Assembly: GCA_964017155.1 (NCBI GenBank)
Contig: OZ024854.1
Coordinates: forward strand, 21,273,369-21,337,368
Source of the DNA: Oasisia sp. SBJ-2009
Lineage: Eukaryota; Annelida; Polychaeta; Sabellida; Siboglinidae
Direction: 5' to 3'
Length of the DNA: 64,000 nt
The notes beneath the pieces are model-generated. The model saw only the letters and a program-made list of their open reading frames with translations. It was not told the origin of the DNA and ran no database searches. Shown here one piece after another: positions 45,718-60,600 of this stretch. Position 1 is the first letter of the stretch. Each line of letters opens with the position of its first letter. A program made the translations under genes and the position numbers.

Positions 45718-48118
45718 TTTATATTTTGCAAAATTCCCAACAGTTGTTCAGGTTTCATTTTATTGTTAAACAATGTTTTGTTAAATTATACTGGATGTTT
45801 GTTTGCGTTATATATGTTTAGCAAAATATATAAATGTTTAGTTAATTAAAATAGGATTTTTTTTCTTATGGATATTGTATAGAATTTTGTATTATATTAT
45901 GTCTCGTTTTGCACTTTTAAACCTGGTAATTTAATTGATCTAAAAAATGGCTAAAGAGAATCTCATTTGGCTAAACAAATTTCTGACCTTTAGCCAAATT
46001 GGCTAAACAGATTTTAGGCACAGCGCTAGCCTAGGCAGATTTTTGGGAGGCCCTGGGGTGCCCTTAGAAATATCGGCAGTATACGCCCATCATTTATCAT
46101 AACATGTATACACACTATAAAAACAACATTGTACACTCTTTCAATGAAAACACATAATTAATTTAAAACAGCATGTTGAATTTAAAATACAAGATAGTAA
46201 AAATGGCCCAAGAGGACCTGAAATCCTTTGCCTTTGGACTTGTGATTTTGGTGAATAGTAGTGGCTTTACAACATGGAGTGTCAATGAAAAAATTGAGAA
46301 AATATTACACATGTGTACTACATTTTTCTTCTAAAATTAATTCCATATAACCTCCCCCGGTAGGTAAAGATAAATTATATAAGAATATTTTTTGCAGTTC
46401 TGCAGAATTCTGTATAATGTTTCCTATAAAAATAGTTACTTCACAAGTCTTGGGCCCTTTTTAATGCAATAACAGATTCAAGCTGCAAAACAAATAGTTA
46501 GCAAATACCAGTGATGTCAATGTAATTTTCTTCTGAAGTTAAAGAATATAAGATCAGTCGTTATGCAGATGCAAAGTAGAAAACTAGCAAAATGGTAATC
46601 AAATGAAGTTATAGGTTATATTATAATGTAAAACCGTAGTATAACAGAAAATAAGTATATTATAACCAATACAACCGATTTTACAGTTGATAAATATCCA
46701 ATTTATACATGTAGATAAACACAATTAAAAAAGATAGTTAAAATAATTACTAAGTTGTATAAGTTATAAAAAGATTAGTAAATATATGTCCAAGACATGA
46801 TACCTCCACTCTACTGTACTGCCACTTGTCAGCTAATTCTCAATCAAAGTCGAAATTACAGAAGATCTACATTATATGGGTATTTCTTGCAAAAAAAGTA
46901 CACTAAATGTAAAATAACATATAAATTGTATGTTTGACCAGAATTGGTAATTTCACGGAACATTTATTTGATACATTTTCGCCGGTACTTTCCATTTTTG
47001 ACACTTACCCTAAGTATTTATCTTTGTAGTTATAACGTCATTCACCAGGTAGCGCTGCTATGGCAAAAGTGGGTTCGTTCGGAATATCGCACAAAATGCC
47101 CAAATTGCATCACTCTTAGTTACAATACGCATTCTATGTTTTACATAATGCACACATATACCACATAGGTGTCATTAATCGTCATGATATCCACCGATAT
47201 AACCTATTTCGTGGTCGTGCGTGGTCGTTCGTGGTCGTGCGTGGTCGTGCCTTCTAGTCATACCGGACGTAAGTCGTAAATCGCAATCCTCGACGATGAT
47301 GTTAGCTAATGATGCCTAATCACTCACGTACAGATGCATGTAAAAAACACCCAATGTCAATCTTGTCAAAAGTCCCTTCAACCTAACCCTAATTCCTTAG
47401 TGGTTAGCCATTGCCGGAAGTTGCCACCAGGGCGGATTTACCCCAGAATAGGGTAGACACAAAAAAACATAAAAAATACGTCTACGACTACAAGACACAA
47501 GTGCAGTTGCTTATGAAACAGGAATTATTACAGGATTAGTACACACAATAAAACGTAGAAAATATATTTTAAAAATCATCAAAACCTAACAATGAAAAAT
47601 TTTCATTTCCGTTTATTTAGAATCTGACAGGTAATGATGTTTTAGTATGTTTCATTTTGAATAGTTTTTTTATGTGACCGGACACACTTTGTGGTATTTG
47701 CCATTCACTAGGTGGCAGCACCAGTAGTCAATTTATCAAATTTTGATATTTTATCTTTACTCAGAATTAATATTTTTATTATTTGTTTGCATGTTATTTA
47801 GGTAAACCAAGTATGTTTATACCGTTTATGCATTTTTAATTGAATTACATTGTGACTTCATTTGCATTTGATAATGGTCACTGGTACATGAAGTGAGGTG
47901 CCCATCTTCCTCTATTTTTTAATTGCACTAAAATTAAAAAGGACACCATCCTTCAAGCTGTAGTCTCTTCAAGCTGATGAATGTCACAGAATTTATTAAT
48001 CAAAATTATTTTCTCTTGTTAAAAAATTACCATGATAATAAAAATCATGTACTATGACAGAATTGTGAATAATTTGATATAGATTTAATTAATTGTTAAT
48101 ATTAAGTAAATCAATTCA

Positions 48119-48199
<81 letters not shown>

Positions 48200-48536
48200 G
48201 GAGTTATGACTGGTTTTATTCTCAGGGCCACATGAGACCTAGCTGCCTGTGAACTCACTACAGAGCACATGTGTGTCAGGCTGAGCCTCTACTAATGAGA
48301 TTCCAATGGCTGATGATTAGTAGAAAGATACTTTATCTAGGGTTTTAGAACACAGAAAGGAAACATTCTAATTACTATTTAATCATAGTTAAATAATATA
48401 TATATATATACCATGCTAGCTATTATATTACTGTATTGTACGTTTAATTTAAGTTAGTTAATCTTAAATTTGATAAATGTATGAAACGTGTCCAGTGGTT
48501 GCCCTGAAAAGGCACTGGCGGTTCATTGACTATAAT

Positions 48537-48601
<65 letters not shown>

Positions 48602-49823
48602 GATACTACTTTCAAGATGACATCAGTAAACACATTATTTATTTGACAAGTAGGGCAAATACATAAATACATTTACACAGAAATAAACTAGGATAATATG
48701 TCAACAATTTATTTACAATCAATAAAATCACATCTTGGCAGGAATGTAACATACAGATATTTTGAATTAAGTAATTAATAGAACCAACTTGAGCAATACA
48801 TAATGTGTATACATATATATGTATATAAGTGACATTAATATTTATATTGAATGAGTATGACTTAGAAGGTAGCTGACACACACACAACTGGTGACGAGGA
48901 AATAGGATTTTCCATAGTGGTTTTATAGTTCAGGGTAATATGGGGACATCAAATTAACAAACCATGCATTGATAATCGACAGTCATCATGTGTTGAGCTA
49001 GAGTTTTCCAGACAGACGATCATGTGACTATCAACAGCCCCTGAGCTGGGGTTCCTGAGCACACAGGAGCTATGAATGCCTGAGCACACAGGAGCTATGA
49101 ATGCCTGAGCACACAGGAGCTATGAATGTTGTGTTAATATTAACCATGTTACAAAGTGACACCACAACAAAACATTAGACTATCAATTCTAGCATCCTAA
49201 ACATCAGGGTTATAATTTAACCTAAAATAAGTGGGGGCCACCAGGGCCCCCATTTTTCAAAATCTAGGGGCCCGACACAAAAAGTGGGGGCCATGCAACA
49301 AATGCACGTCTAAGTCGCATTGTAACAATAACTGTAGATTTATAGAAGAGATGATTTATTGTCCTACACACATTAAATTGTCTTTGTTTTCTCACGAAAT
49401 AGTTCCACTGACAACAGCACTTCGTGTTCAATGACCTATCAAGCTGGTTGGAAATTTCGATGCCTAAGTAGGAGTGTGAGTCATGTCCATGGGCACCCTG
49501 CCATGTTTACATGATCTCAGTCACACACACCTGCCACTACATAACTGTGTGACCAGACAGAATTGTGTGTGAAAATATTCTCCACACATTGAATGTCACG
49601 TAAGAGTTGAACGTTGCTCCTCTCAGCTAAGAAATCCTGTTCTGACCACTCAGTGGCAGCATGTGACAGGGTTTGTTCTGGAACAGTTTCTTCTAGCATT
49701 CACACTGTCCAGTTAACACCCCAATCAACTGACCAGTCCACCTGCAGTACCCCAAGTTTGTTTGTTATTCATTGAAAATGATTAACAAATGTCACTGCAC
49801 CTAACATGTCCTTGGTGATGCCA
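45718..49823. other. Right-arm copy of the ACP 3' flank and adjacent DNA
   Basis: Counterpart of about 21400-25580. It includes the orphan ACP 5' flank (about 47270-47590) and (AT)n arrays at 48127-48197 and 48541-48600 (the first much longer than in the left arm). Three copies of the 25-bp 'cctgagcacacaggagctat' repeat lie near 49054-49128, and the LINE piece with the single 48-bp unit lies near 49330-49520. No genes are seen. Confidence 0.6.
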
Positions 49824-51122
49824 TCATAGTCCTTCCTCTCTGACTAACAAATCTCGTTCCAATATGTCCGCTGGCTCATTTCTGTAGTCTTGATTATGCA
49901 GCTTGTTGTTTTGGCGCCATATGACACAAAGGCCAATGATCAACACCATTACAATGACCAACAGCACTCCTACCAGGAAGACCAGTATACCTGCAAGCGA
50001 AGGATAACAAGTTTTTGAAACATATTTATGCAGCCGTGTTAATCACCAGGAAGAACAGCAGACCTGCAGGCTGATGATAGTACAGACAAACGTTCCTGGA
50101 AGACATAACTGCTGCCATACAACATGCCGAGAGAACAGTAGACTGGCAGGCAAAGGCACATTTACAGACAGTTCCAGGAGATCTGGACAAATACATCCTC
50201 TATGATAGTTGACATCAAGCACAGAGACAACTGATCAAATACAGAGATACCTCTGTAGTAAACTAACTAGTCAACATCAGCCAATTAATCACAGGGGTAG
50301 ACTAACTAGTTAACATCAGACACTGGAAGAACTGATAATTCAGAGGGGTAGACTAACTAGTTAACATCAGACACAGTGACAACTGGTCAGTCAGAGGGGT
50401 AGACTAACTTAGAGTTAGAGTTAGAGTAACCAGTCATGTTAACCTTAGATTGTAGTTTCAGAGAAACGTTAACAAAAAAATACATGAATTTTATCATTTG
50501 TGTAATCCTAGAATGATAAATGAATATGTCAGTGCTAACTTCTGCAACTGGATGAATTAGAAATTCATCCCATGCCTGGCTAAAAAAATTAACAAACAAT
50601 AATTAAACTGAATAATTATGATAATCATCACAGATGACTGCATCAAGTGGATGATGATGATGATGACTTACTTCTGCGGTCGCCATGAGACGGTCCCTGA
50701 CACTTAGCGTCCCAGTCAGCAGGGATCACGTCAGAAGTGAGAGACAGAAACTTGTCGTACGGACAGGTCGGGGAACAACCTGTGCACCAATGAAGACTTG
50801 CCATTAGAGACATGTGATGGTCACGTGACACACCAAGTCTAGATAACAGAGTGTTTAACAAATTAATAACATGAGTTATTTCAGGACATTCTCAAACTAG
50901 CTAAAAAAAGATGCGTGCATCCAAAACACATGGGGTGATCACTGGTCAACTTACAGAGACAGGATTATATACAATGTATGTTTATAAATCATTGTCAAAG
51001 CAATGTAATTCACAGTAATTGACACTTGAATTAATTCAATACTTTGTTAAACCAGTTTGATGAAACAGAACCATTTACAATAGTGTATTCAGAAATAGCA
51101 GCTAAAATAGATTGCCACATTT

Positions 51123-52210
51123 TGGAACCTTAACAAACAGCCATGCACTACGAGGCCAAGCATTAGGTGGAGGACAATCATATCCTAACAGAGAGACATG
51201 CACTACGAGGCCAAGCATTAGATGGAGGACAATCATATCCTAACAGACAGACATGCACTACGAGGCCAAGCATTAGGTGGAGGACAATCATAAACTAACA
51301 GACAGACATGCACTACGAGGCCAAGCATTAGGTGGAGGACAATCATATCCTAACAGACGGACATGCACTACGAGGCCAAGCATTAGGTGGAGGACAATCA
51401 TATCCTAACAGACAGACATGCACTACGAGGCCAAGCATTAGAAGGAGAACAATCATATCCTAACAGACAGACATGCACTACGAGGCCAAGCATTAGGTGG
51501 AGGACAATCATATCCTAACAGACGGACATGCACTACGAGGCCAAGCATTAGAAGGAGAACAATCATATCCTAACAGACAGACATGCACTACGAGGCCAAG
51601 CATTAGGTGGAGGACAATCATATCCTAACAGACAGACATGCACTACGAGGCCAAGCATTAGAAGGAGAACAATCATATCCTAACAGACAGACATGCACTA
51701 TGAGGCCAAGCATTAGGTGGAGGACAATCATATCCTAACAGACAGACATGCACTACGAGGCCAAGCATTAGGTGGAGGACAATCATATCCTAAGAGACAG
51801 ACATGCACTACGAGGCCAAGCATTAGATGGAGGACAATCATATCCTAACAGACAGACATGCACTACGAGGCCAAGCATTAGGTGGAGGACAATCATATCC
51901 AAACAGACAGACATGCACTACGAGGCCAAGCATTAGATGGAGGACAATCATATCCTAGCAGACAGACATGCACTACAAGGCCATGCATTAGATGGAGGAC
52001 AATCATATCCTAGCAGACAGACATGCACTACAAGGCCATGCATTAGATGGATGACAATCACACTGTAACAGACAGATATGCACTACAAGGACATGCATTA
52101 GATGGAGGACAATCATATCCTAGCAGACAGACATGCACTACAAGGCCATGCATTAGATGGAGGACAATCACACTATAACAGACAGACATGCACTACGAAG
52201 CCAAGTGATG
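51123..52210 (-). repeat. 55-bp minisatellite (right arm, about 20 copies)
   Basis: Reverse-complement counterpart of 19359-20053, expanded by about seven units. Variant units with 'gaaggagaacaatcat' alternate with standard ones. Confidence 0.93.
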
Positions 52211-52213
52211 CAC

Positions 52214-52399
<186 letters not shown>

Positions 52400-52847
52400 G
52401 ACCAACTGAACTTGTTACCATCCTAACACAACTGAGTACATACCGGGGATTTGTAAGAGGTAGGGCTCTGTGTTTGAGTCATTCCTATAGTGGATCTGGA
52501 CACTGTACTGACCACTGTTGTTATACAGTTCTACCATCACAGTAGCCGCAAACGGTGGGATCTTCATATTGAAGATGTCCAACGCACTGAGAAATGCCAT
52601 TATTGTGTAGTCGTGCTAAAACAAAAGAATATACATAACAGTCCTTGCAATGTAGACTTGTAAGAATTGGTTGAATTATATCTACATATACATTCCAACT
52701 GCACCGAAATAACCTGGCCAATGTAGCAGCGAAAGAAAGGATCACTTACGGCTGAATACATGAACAGTTTGGTGCATTGGTCTGTATGCCTCGGAGTGTG
52801 TAGGATGGTTGCATTCATGTTCTTTATCATCTCTTTGAGCAGAGGAC

Positions 52848-53010
52848 CTGGTTGAACACACAAGGACCACATGAACACATGGCAGAGGACCTAGTAGAAC
52901 ACACAAGGACCATATGAACATATGGCAGAGGACCTGATAGAACACACAAGGACCATATGAACCCATGACTGGGACCTGTTAGAACACACACGGACCATAT
53001 GAACCCATGA
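52848..53010 (-). repeat. Exon 8 acceptor minisatellite (right arm)
   Basis: Four copies of the unit of about 52 bp with AG|GTCC acceptor-like sites, mirroring 18478-18690. Confidence 0.75.
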
Positions 53011-53169
53011 CAGGGAAAATGTTAGAACAGACACGGACAACATAACTCATGAAGGAGAACCTGGAAACACCAGATGACATAATAAATATACAGGAACTTA
53101 CATAATGAGACCTGGAAGCCAAAATGACACATTAACAGGAGACCTGTTATGACAAACAAGGACAGAACA

Positions 53170-53513
53170 ACAGAGATCATGTAAACATGGCAGCATGCCC
53201 ATGAACATGACAGAACAACAGAGATCATGTAAACATGGCAGCGTGCCCATGAACATAGCAGAACAACAGAGATCATGTAAACATGGCAGCATGCCCATGA
53301 ACATGACAGAACAACAGAGATCATGTGAACATGGCAGCATGCCCATGAACATGACAGAACAACAGAGATCATGTGAACATGGCAGCATGCCCATGAACAT
53401 GACAGAACAACAGAGATCATGTGAACATGGCAGCATGCCCATGAACATGACAGAACAACAGAGATCATGTGAACATGGCAGCATGCCCATGAACATGACA
53501 GAACAACAGAGAT
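53170..53513 (-). repeat. 48-bp minisatellite, about 7 copies, at the outer edge of the right arm
   Basis: Same unit as 16966-18335. The copies nearest the edge carry a gtgaacatgg variant (minus strand ccatgttcacatg) and are almost identical, suggesting local homogenisation. The array runs directly into fibrinogen-like coding sequence at 53514. Confidence 0.9.
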
Positions 53514-55547
53514 CCTGCAGGAGTTGTAGGATGTGCCTGCTCTCACGTAGTACCAGAACCCGTTATACCGCATCCCGCACTTGAACTTCTGGTCTTTGTC
53601 CTGCGCTGCAAACACCTGGTCTTTCTTCAACAAGTTGCTCGTTGTTTTCATCACGACCCTCCCAATGCTCATGATTTTGTACCGTTGCTTTTCGTCGCCG
53701 ATGGAAAAGTCGCCGGTTTCCACGTAGACGACGGCACCTGTAGATGTCGTCGCCTCTATGCGCAGGCTGTATCGCGTGTACGGCTGCGCGGTAATGGCGT
53801 GCAGCTTATCGAGGCCGAGCCAGAAGTCGCCGGTGACGTCACCGAAGCCGACCTTGTAGTCGCTCCACGTGCGGTTGAAGAGGATGTCAAACGGTGAGGA
53901 TCTGCGCTGGATCACAATGTACTTGTCGATGGTGCAGAACACGGGGAACGGCGGCAGAGTTGGTTCTAGTAGGATACGATGTGTCTCGGCTTCCGCTTAA
54001 AACGCACAATAGTTTACGGTATATTTCGGTACAGTGAATACGACAGTCTGATTCGGTGTATACGAGGAATCATGTATTTATAAAAACACAAGGCTTACAT
54101 TTAAGATGTACTTTCTTCGAAGAGGACCACATAGTTGAACGTTACAAATACAAACACTGATGTAGAATATACAACAGCTACTCGCTTCGCCGAAAAAAAG
54201 AAACCGATGACAAACAATTTTAAACAAGCTACATTTTGAGGAGATACATAGTTATATAGTTTCAACACGAACAATTCGTAATAAGTATTCGGTTCAAAGA
54301 CAAAAATCTAAAAACGGCATTTTGTATATTTATTTCCTCCTGTAAACCGCCTTCCTCCTTCTTTCATGTTTAATTATTTATTTTCTCTTTCATGTTCGAC
54401 CAGATACGCAAATGTATTAATCAACATCACGTGAACACACTAATAATACGGTGACAGTCTTCACGAATATACATAATTACCTGTTTTGTTTGATTTCATG
54501 AAGCCAACAACCATCGGTCTAAGAGATGTCGTGACGAAAGTAACTACATTTATGTTGATCTCACGAGGGCAACCTGCAAAGTAGGACACCGATGTTCATA
54601 ATTACAAATCCACAATTGCTATGAAAATAATAACTGTTTTCCTCTTCAAGAAACTGTGGATACCGTAAATCTATTAAGAGAACAGTGTATGTTTTATTGG
54701 CACCGATAACTGAATTTGCAGTTCCTTCCTTAAAGTGAAGCATATACCTTACAGGAAATGTCAGTCAAGTCGACATATAGCATATATAGACGTGGATACA
54801 ACTCTAGACAGCTGCTGACAGCGGTGGCATGTAACAAAGTATATCAACTATTTCGTTACGATAATTAATTTTTTTAATCGGCATGCAATGTAGACTTTTT
54901 TAATTAAGTGCCTTTAATTTTATCGAAGTAATAATTTTATCTGAAGTAACAATATGTTTTACTTCGTTACTTTCCATTAGTTCGCAAAATATTTTCGTTA
55001 TAATAGTTTTGTATGTAATCGCCAATAGGAGATCATATAGCCATGTCGAATTTGAGTAATATTGTGACATCGGAGGAGGCTTCTCCTACCTGCCCCTAAC
55101 TCTAACCAGGTAATACACACAGCACGACACTAAGATATACCCGTAGTTACCAAAGTAGACGTATGTGCCAGCGAGTTGTATGCCGCTCACAGACACCCCT
55201 ACGCCTCCTCCGCCTTGGCTCAACCGGAGTTTCAAGGACGCCACGTCTCTCGACATACGGGCGAGCTGGCTCCGCAAGTCGTCAATGTTCGCCTCGTTCT
55301 TCTTTCCCAGCGCATCGCCTGGCACTGACGGCCTCTCTCGTCCCGGTGGAGTTGGCGCGACGACTGACACTGTCGGCCTCTCACGTCCCGGTGCAATTGG
55401 CACGACGACTGCTGCGTCTGGTTTACCGGCCGGATTCGTTTGATTGATTGCACACGGAGCCTGGTGAACGATGAAGTTATAGTACTGGTCCCCACAGTCC
55501 ACTGTAACTAGCGTTAACAGCAGATATAAAACGATCACACGCGCCAT
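53514..55547 (-). CDS. Fibrinogen-related secreted protein, truncated in its fibrinogen-like domain
   Basis: Exon 1, 55547-55151, encodes a signal peptide (MARVIVLYLLLTLVTVDCG), a YNFIVHQAPC motif, two PGRERP-containing Pro-rich repeats, a short coiled coil (NIDDLRSQLARMSRDVASLK) and a Gly-rich linker. It ends in phase 1 at a GTAACT donor, at the same TYV position as the second exon of the 31175-32144 gene. Exon 2, from about 53995 to 53514, is an open fibrinogen-like domain with VIQRRS, 'FNRTWSDYKVGFGDVTGDFW' and LGLDKLH. An AAQDKDQKFKC segment marks the calcium-site region, and CGMRYNGFWYY follows. The family domain is about 210 residues and normally continues with SNLNG and MKIRP-like blocks. 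Here it stops at SYNSCR, where the minisatellite begins. Family members are oligomeric lectins, often immune. The first three bases of exon 2 are uncertain because the acceptor is weak. Confidence 0.85.
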
Positions 55548-55585
55548 ATTTGTGAAAAGCCGCAGAAGGTAAAGATCGTTGAGAA

Positions 55586-55598
55586 TGTGTATATAAGA
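55586..55598 (-). promoter_or_regulatory. Possible TATA box of the fibrinogen-related gene
   Basis: The minus strand reads 'tcttatatacac' about 40-50 bp upstream of the start codon at 55547. The position fits a TATA box with a short 5' UTR. No experimental start site is known. Confidence 0.35.
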
Positions 55599-57629
55599 AC
55601 TGCCAAACAAAGCAATCCCGACTGTTTAAGTAATGTTCACCTGGTCACCGAGGCGATGAATAACGCATCCTGTTATCGTAGCGAAACGGAACTATCTTTC
55701 GCAACATGGACATGTTTTTATAGTTGTGACGGCGGCACTGTCACCTCTAAGGGCGTGCATGTTTAATGGCGGGACTGTCCCTTGTAGGAGTGTGCATGTA
55801 TAATGACACAGGTGTTCCCATGTAAACAAACAAACATGTGCCACACCTACGCGCTAGAAGCAGTAAAAGTTTGGGACAAAGAAACCGTTTATTACCGCAA
55901 GACAAGGTAAATCAGAATGTTTGGCAACCTTTTCACTAGCATTTGTAAAACCCGATATAATTTACCGTTTATGTAACTGCCAAGCCTTGTACGCGCGCAT
56001 TAAAAAAAAATTACACTAAAGAGTGATATAACTTACGCGATGCCTCGCTTGCATGACTTATGGCAGTTACTCCTTTCAAAGGTGCGGCCAGCTAAAACGA
56101 GTCAACTTGTGTTAACTGAGTGGGACAAAATGTACCCATTACTAGTCTATCTTTGGTAAACATGTCAACGTGTTATTCATACCGCTGGTACACACCTAAC
56201 TTACGACCATGCGCAAACAAATAACGTTCCACATTTGCTTGTCTAAGCAAATAATGTAATAATGCATGTTTTCGATGCTTATCATGAAGACATACGTTTG
56301 TGTGTATCGCACAACAGTGTCTTCATGGCATGTTGGAGTGAGTACTCGCTGACCCAAAACCAGCCATATTGGTGCGTAATTAGTTTCTGTTTCTTAGACT
56401 GTGCTTATTAGTCGGGGCGCACGGTGGTCGAAGTGGACACCTCGTGCTATTTTTGGTTGCCCTGTTGTTTTCTAAGCTTATATACGTTTTGATTGAACAG
56501 TATAGACAAGTCGATATATTCATGATTACATATGCAAATGTAGAACCGGAATTTGGTGTGAAACAAAAACCGAATCCACAATCGCTCATGCTCACTGGAA
56601 TACAATCCTCTCGAGGGCGACACGCGTGGCTGCACACCGGCGTCACGCGTGGCTGCACACCAGCGATGCCACTGCCTTGGTCATCACATTGGTCGGGAAG
56701 GAGTGGTGTCTGGTGTCGTTGGAGTGTCGACATGATACAGTACATTTGGCGAGAAGGGTCAGCGTTGTATAGTTCTATATTTTACAGCACGATGCATTGG
56801 GCGATGCTGGGGATGAGGCGTGATGCTGTGAGCGATACAGTAATGGTTAGCACATCACCCTGGCATGCCGGTGCTCTGAAATAAACCCGGACTGGGCAGA
56901 CATGCCGTTTGATGAAACACCAGGTCCACGTACCTCCTTCTTCTGACTTGTTCAAGCAATCACATTTGTGACCTCTGGGTTTTCCCTTACCCAGATGTTT
57001 TTTCTGTCCCGGAATGTTATGTGTAATTTAGTTCTTGATGAGATACTTGCAGATATATGCATCCGAGTTCATGACTTATCGGATCTTTCTGATTTGCATA
57101 TTATATTTTGCATTGCACATCTTCACAATTGTGTTGATATTTATTCACAGATTCAAAAGACTTTATTGTCCATTTAAAACATCACATTACAAACGGAACG
57201 TTTTCTTTAGTTACACATTGAAATGCCAGTAATAAGACTGGTTCCCAACATACGATTGATAAGACACATTACAATGATAATAATACTACTCAGCACTAAA
57301 ATTTATTTGTCAATTAAATATATAAATACGTATTCTAAATAATAAATAAACAAGTACTATTTCTAAAACAATTATTTGATAAGACACAATATGATAACAT
57401 TTATAATATTTACTAACATTGTAAATAAATAAGGTTAAATAAATCAATACAATGAGTGTATGGCATGAAAACGTATACATTTAGCATTCACAATTAAAAT
57501 GGCAGAAGGCATAAACGATTTCTTGAATAGTTTCTTTTTAGCTACTGGAACTGTAGACCTCTCCCTGGTGGAAGTTTCTGACAAGCTTCATTCAGAGGAT
57601 GGGTAGGATCGTACAATATTTGTCAGGCT
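55599..57629. other. Unassigned DNA upstream of the fibrinogen-related gene
   Basis: Open frames overlap at 56380-56884 on both strands. The minus-strand frame has a Cys-rich stretch 'VCSHACRPREDC', but no family is recognised and no splice structure is evident. A direct repeat 'cacgcgtggctgcacacc' lies near 56621 and 56644. From 57240 to 57500 the DNA is very AT-rich. Confidence 0.4.
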
Positions 57630-60600
57630 TTCCTTTTCAGCCATCATGCTGTCGGTCGCGAAGCGACAAAGACTGCTTGGATCACTTGACTGTTGCTCTC
57701 CATTTGTCTCTTTGCTGTGAGAGTGATGTCCACGAGTCGATCTTTATGTTTCTCATCTTCAGGTTTCTCTTGATGGTATCCTTGAATCGAAGACGAGGGC
57801 GCCCTCTCTTTCTGTGACCAGAAGATATTTGAGCGTAGAGAACCTGCTTCGGTAGCCTGTCTGGGGACATCCTCATGAGGTGTCCAGTCCACCGGAGATT
57901 ATTTCTGATCAGAAGGTCTTCCATAGATGCAGCCCTGTCCGTTCAAGTATTTCCTTGTTTGTCACTTTGTCCATCCAGGTTATCCTCATGATCGAACGCA
58001 GATGTCGCATCATGAAGGCCTGCAGCATTTTCACCTGTCGTCTGTACATTGTCCAGGCCTCGGCTCCGTATAGGAGGGTGGACAGCACGATTGCATGGTA
58101 TATCTTGCCCTTAACCCGCATGGACACATGGTGGTTGTTCCAGAGTCTCTGGCGTAGTCGGCCGAAAGATACACTAGCTATGGCCATCCTCCTCTGTATT
58201 TCATCGTCAATGCATCCATCACTTGATAAAGTGCTTCCGAGGTAGGTGAATTCCAGAACAGAGTTCAGCTTGTTTCCACCAACCATGATATCCTCCTCTC
58301 GGGTTCTTGTAGAGTTGGGTTGGTACAGCACCACGGTCTTCTTGATGTTAATCTTCAGGCTGAACTTCTTTGACGCATCGGAGAAAGCATCCACTATTTT
58401 CTGCATCTCTTCAGCAGCGTGTGCAACCAGTGCACTATCATCTGCGAATAGCAGCTCTCTAATCAGTATCCGAGTAGTCTTGGTCTTTGCTCTGAAGTGT
58501 GCGACGTTGAATAGGTCAGCGCTCTGTCTGGACTGTATGTAGACGCCATCCCCCATGTCTCGGAAAGCCTCGTCGGGCATTGCTGATAGGAAGATGGAGA
58601 AGAGCGTGGGGGCCAGTACACAGCCTTGCTTGACACCATTTGTGACACTGAACGATTCCGAGACTTCCACTCCAACACTAACATTCGCCATCATTCCGGT
58701 ATGTAGTGCCTCTATCATTGTTGTGAATTTCTCTGGGCAGCCATACTTCCTCAGTAGCTGCCATAGCCCGGTCCTCCCAACTGTATCAAACGCCTTAGTA
58801 AAATCGACAAATACCATGTACAGTATCATATCCACGGTGCTCCGGTTACCTCTGAAGCCACACTGTGTCTATGGAACTACCTCTGGTGTTATATGGGTAG
58901 ATAGTCCGTTGAGGAGGATCCTGGCGAAGATCTTGCCTGCTATGGAAAGAAGAGATATTTCTCTATAGTGCCCACAGTCTGTTCGATCACCTTTCTTGTA
59001 GATGGTTACAATGCTGGCATCCTCCCATGCTTGTGGTACAGAACCCACCTCCCAGGCATTGGTGATTAGCTGGTGCAGTCTGCTGAACAGATTGTCTCCT
59101 CCGTGCTTCCATACTTTTGCAGAAATTCTATATCTCCTCCAGGTGCTTTGCCATCTTTCAGGGCGGCGATTGCTCTAGCCATCTCATCCATAGTAGGAAT
59201 CTCATCGAGACTTGTCTTGATAATGCGCTGCGGGATATTGTCCAGAGCTTTGTTTACTATGTCGCCAGAGACGTTGAGTAGCTTCTGGAAGTATTCTCTC
59301 CATCTTGCCACAACTGTCTTGCTGTCAGAGAAGGTCTCCATTCCATCTGTTGATTTCAGTTGAACAGGTCCCTTCTTTTTGGGTCCCCACACGTCCTTCA
59401 GTCCATTGTAGAAGCCCTTCATGTTGTTATTGTCAGCAGCTCTCTGCAGCTCCACTGCCTTCCTTTCCCACCAGTCTGACTTTAGTGTACGGGTGCGTTT
59501 TTGTAGCAGTCTGCAGGCATCTTGGTATGCTGCAGTGGTTGATCTAGTGCTCCTGGTTTGCAACACTCTCTGGTGGGCTTGGTCTCTTCTACTCATAAGA
59601 GTCTGTAGCTGCTGATCGTTGGGGTCGAACCAGTCCTGATGTTTTCTGTCTGGCTTGCCAAGATATGCCTTGGCTGTGTTGTACACGACCTGTTGCAGAC
59701 CTGCCCATTCCTCGTCTGGTGTTGAGTTTTCCTTCTCCTCCCATTGGGTGAGAGCACTGTCCATCTCCATCTCTCAAAACTCTCCCTATGGCTGGTGGTA
59801 CTTAGTTTTGCGGTATTCAGCTTGGTCGGCTTACTTGTCCCTTGCCTGTTGTGCTTTTGTCGTATTCTGAAAGCCACTTTTGACCTCAGCATCTGGTGAT
59901 CGGTCCAGCAGTTTGCTCCACGCATGACTCGGGTACTGTGGATGTCCATCTTATCCGGACACCTCGTGATGATGAAGTCGATCACATGCCAATGTCTGGA
60001 ACGAAGATGCATCCAGGTGGTCTGCGTTCATCCTTCTGCTTGAACATGGTGTTCGTCATTATCAGTTCAAACTCAGAGCACATAGCCAGTAGAAGCTCGC
60101 CATTGGAGTTGCATTTCCCAATCCCATGTTTGCCCATGACCAAGGGCCACTTGTCATTTACTCTTCCTATCCTCGCATTGAAGTCTCCTATCAACAGTAG
60201 CTTATCTGTACGAGGGATGCCACTGAGCACACTTGCCAGCTGGTTGTAGAAGGCCTTTTTGTTTTCATCTGGGTTTGTCATTGTTGTAGCGTACACGCTG
60301 ATAATTGTAGCAAAGTTGGCCATACTCAGAGGTCGTCTCATCGTCATGATTCTGTCACTTACTGGCCGTGACATTTAAGTCAGCTTTGTGATATCCTTTT
60401 TGATAGCAAAGCCCACCCCGGCCTCCCTTCTTTCTCCTTCGGGTTTGCCACTCCAGAAGAAAGAGTATTACAAGTCGTCGAGACTACCAGACTCTGAGAA
60501 CCTTGTTTCACATAGGGCGGCGATGTCGATGTTGTATTTGGCAAGTTCCATTGCTACTAGTGCCGTACGTCTTTCTGGTCGGTTAGCTCCTTCTCGGTCG

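Noticed and set aside
55163..55447. Plus-strand ORFs opposite the first exon of the fibrinogen-related gene
   Set aside because: Shadows of the minus-strand coding exon, which has a signal peptide and a homologous partner.
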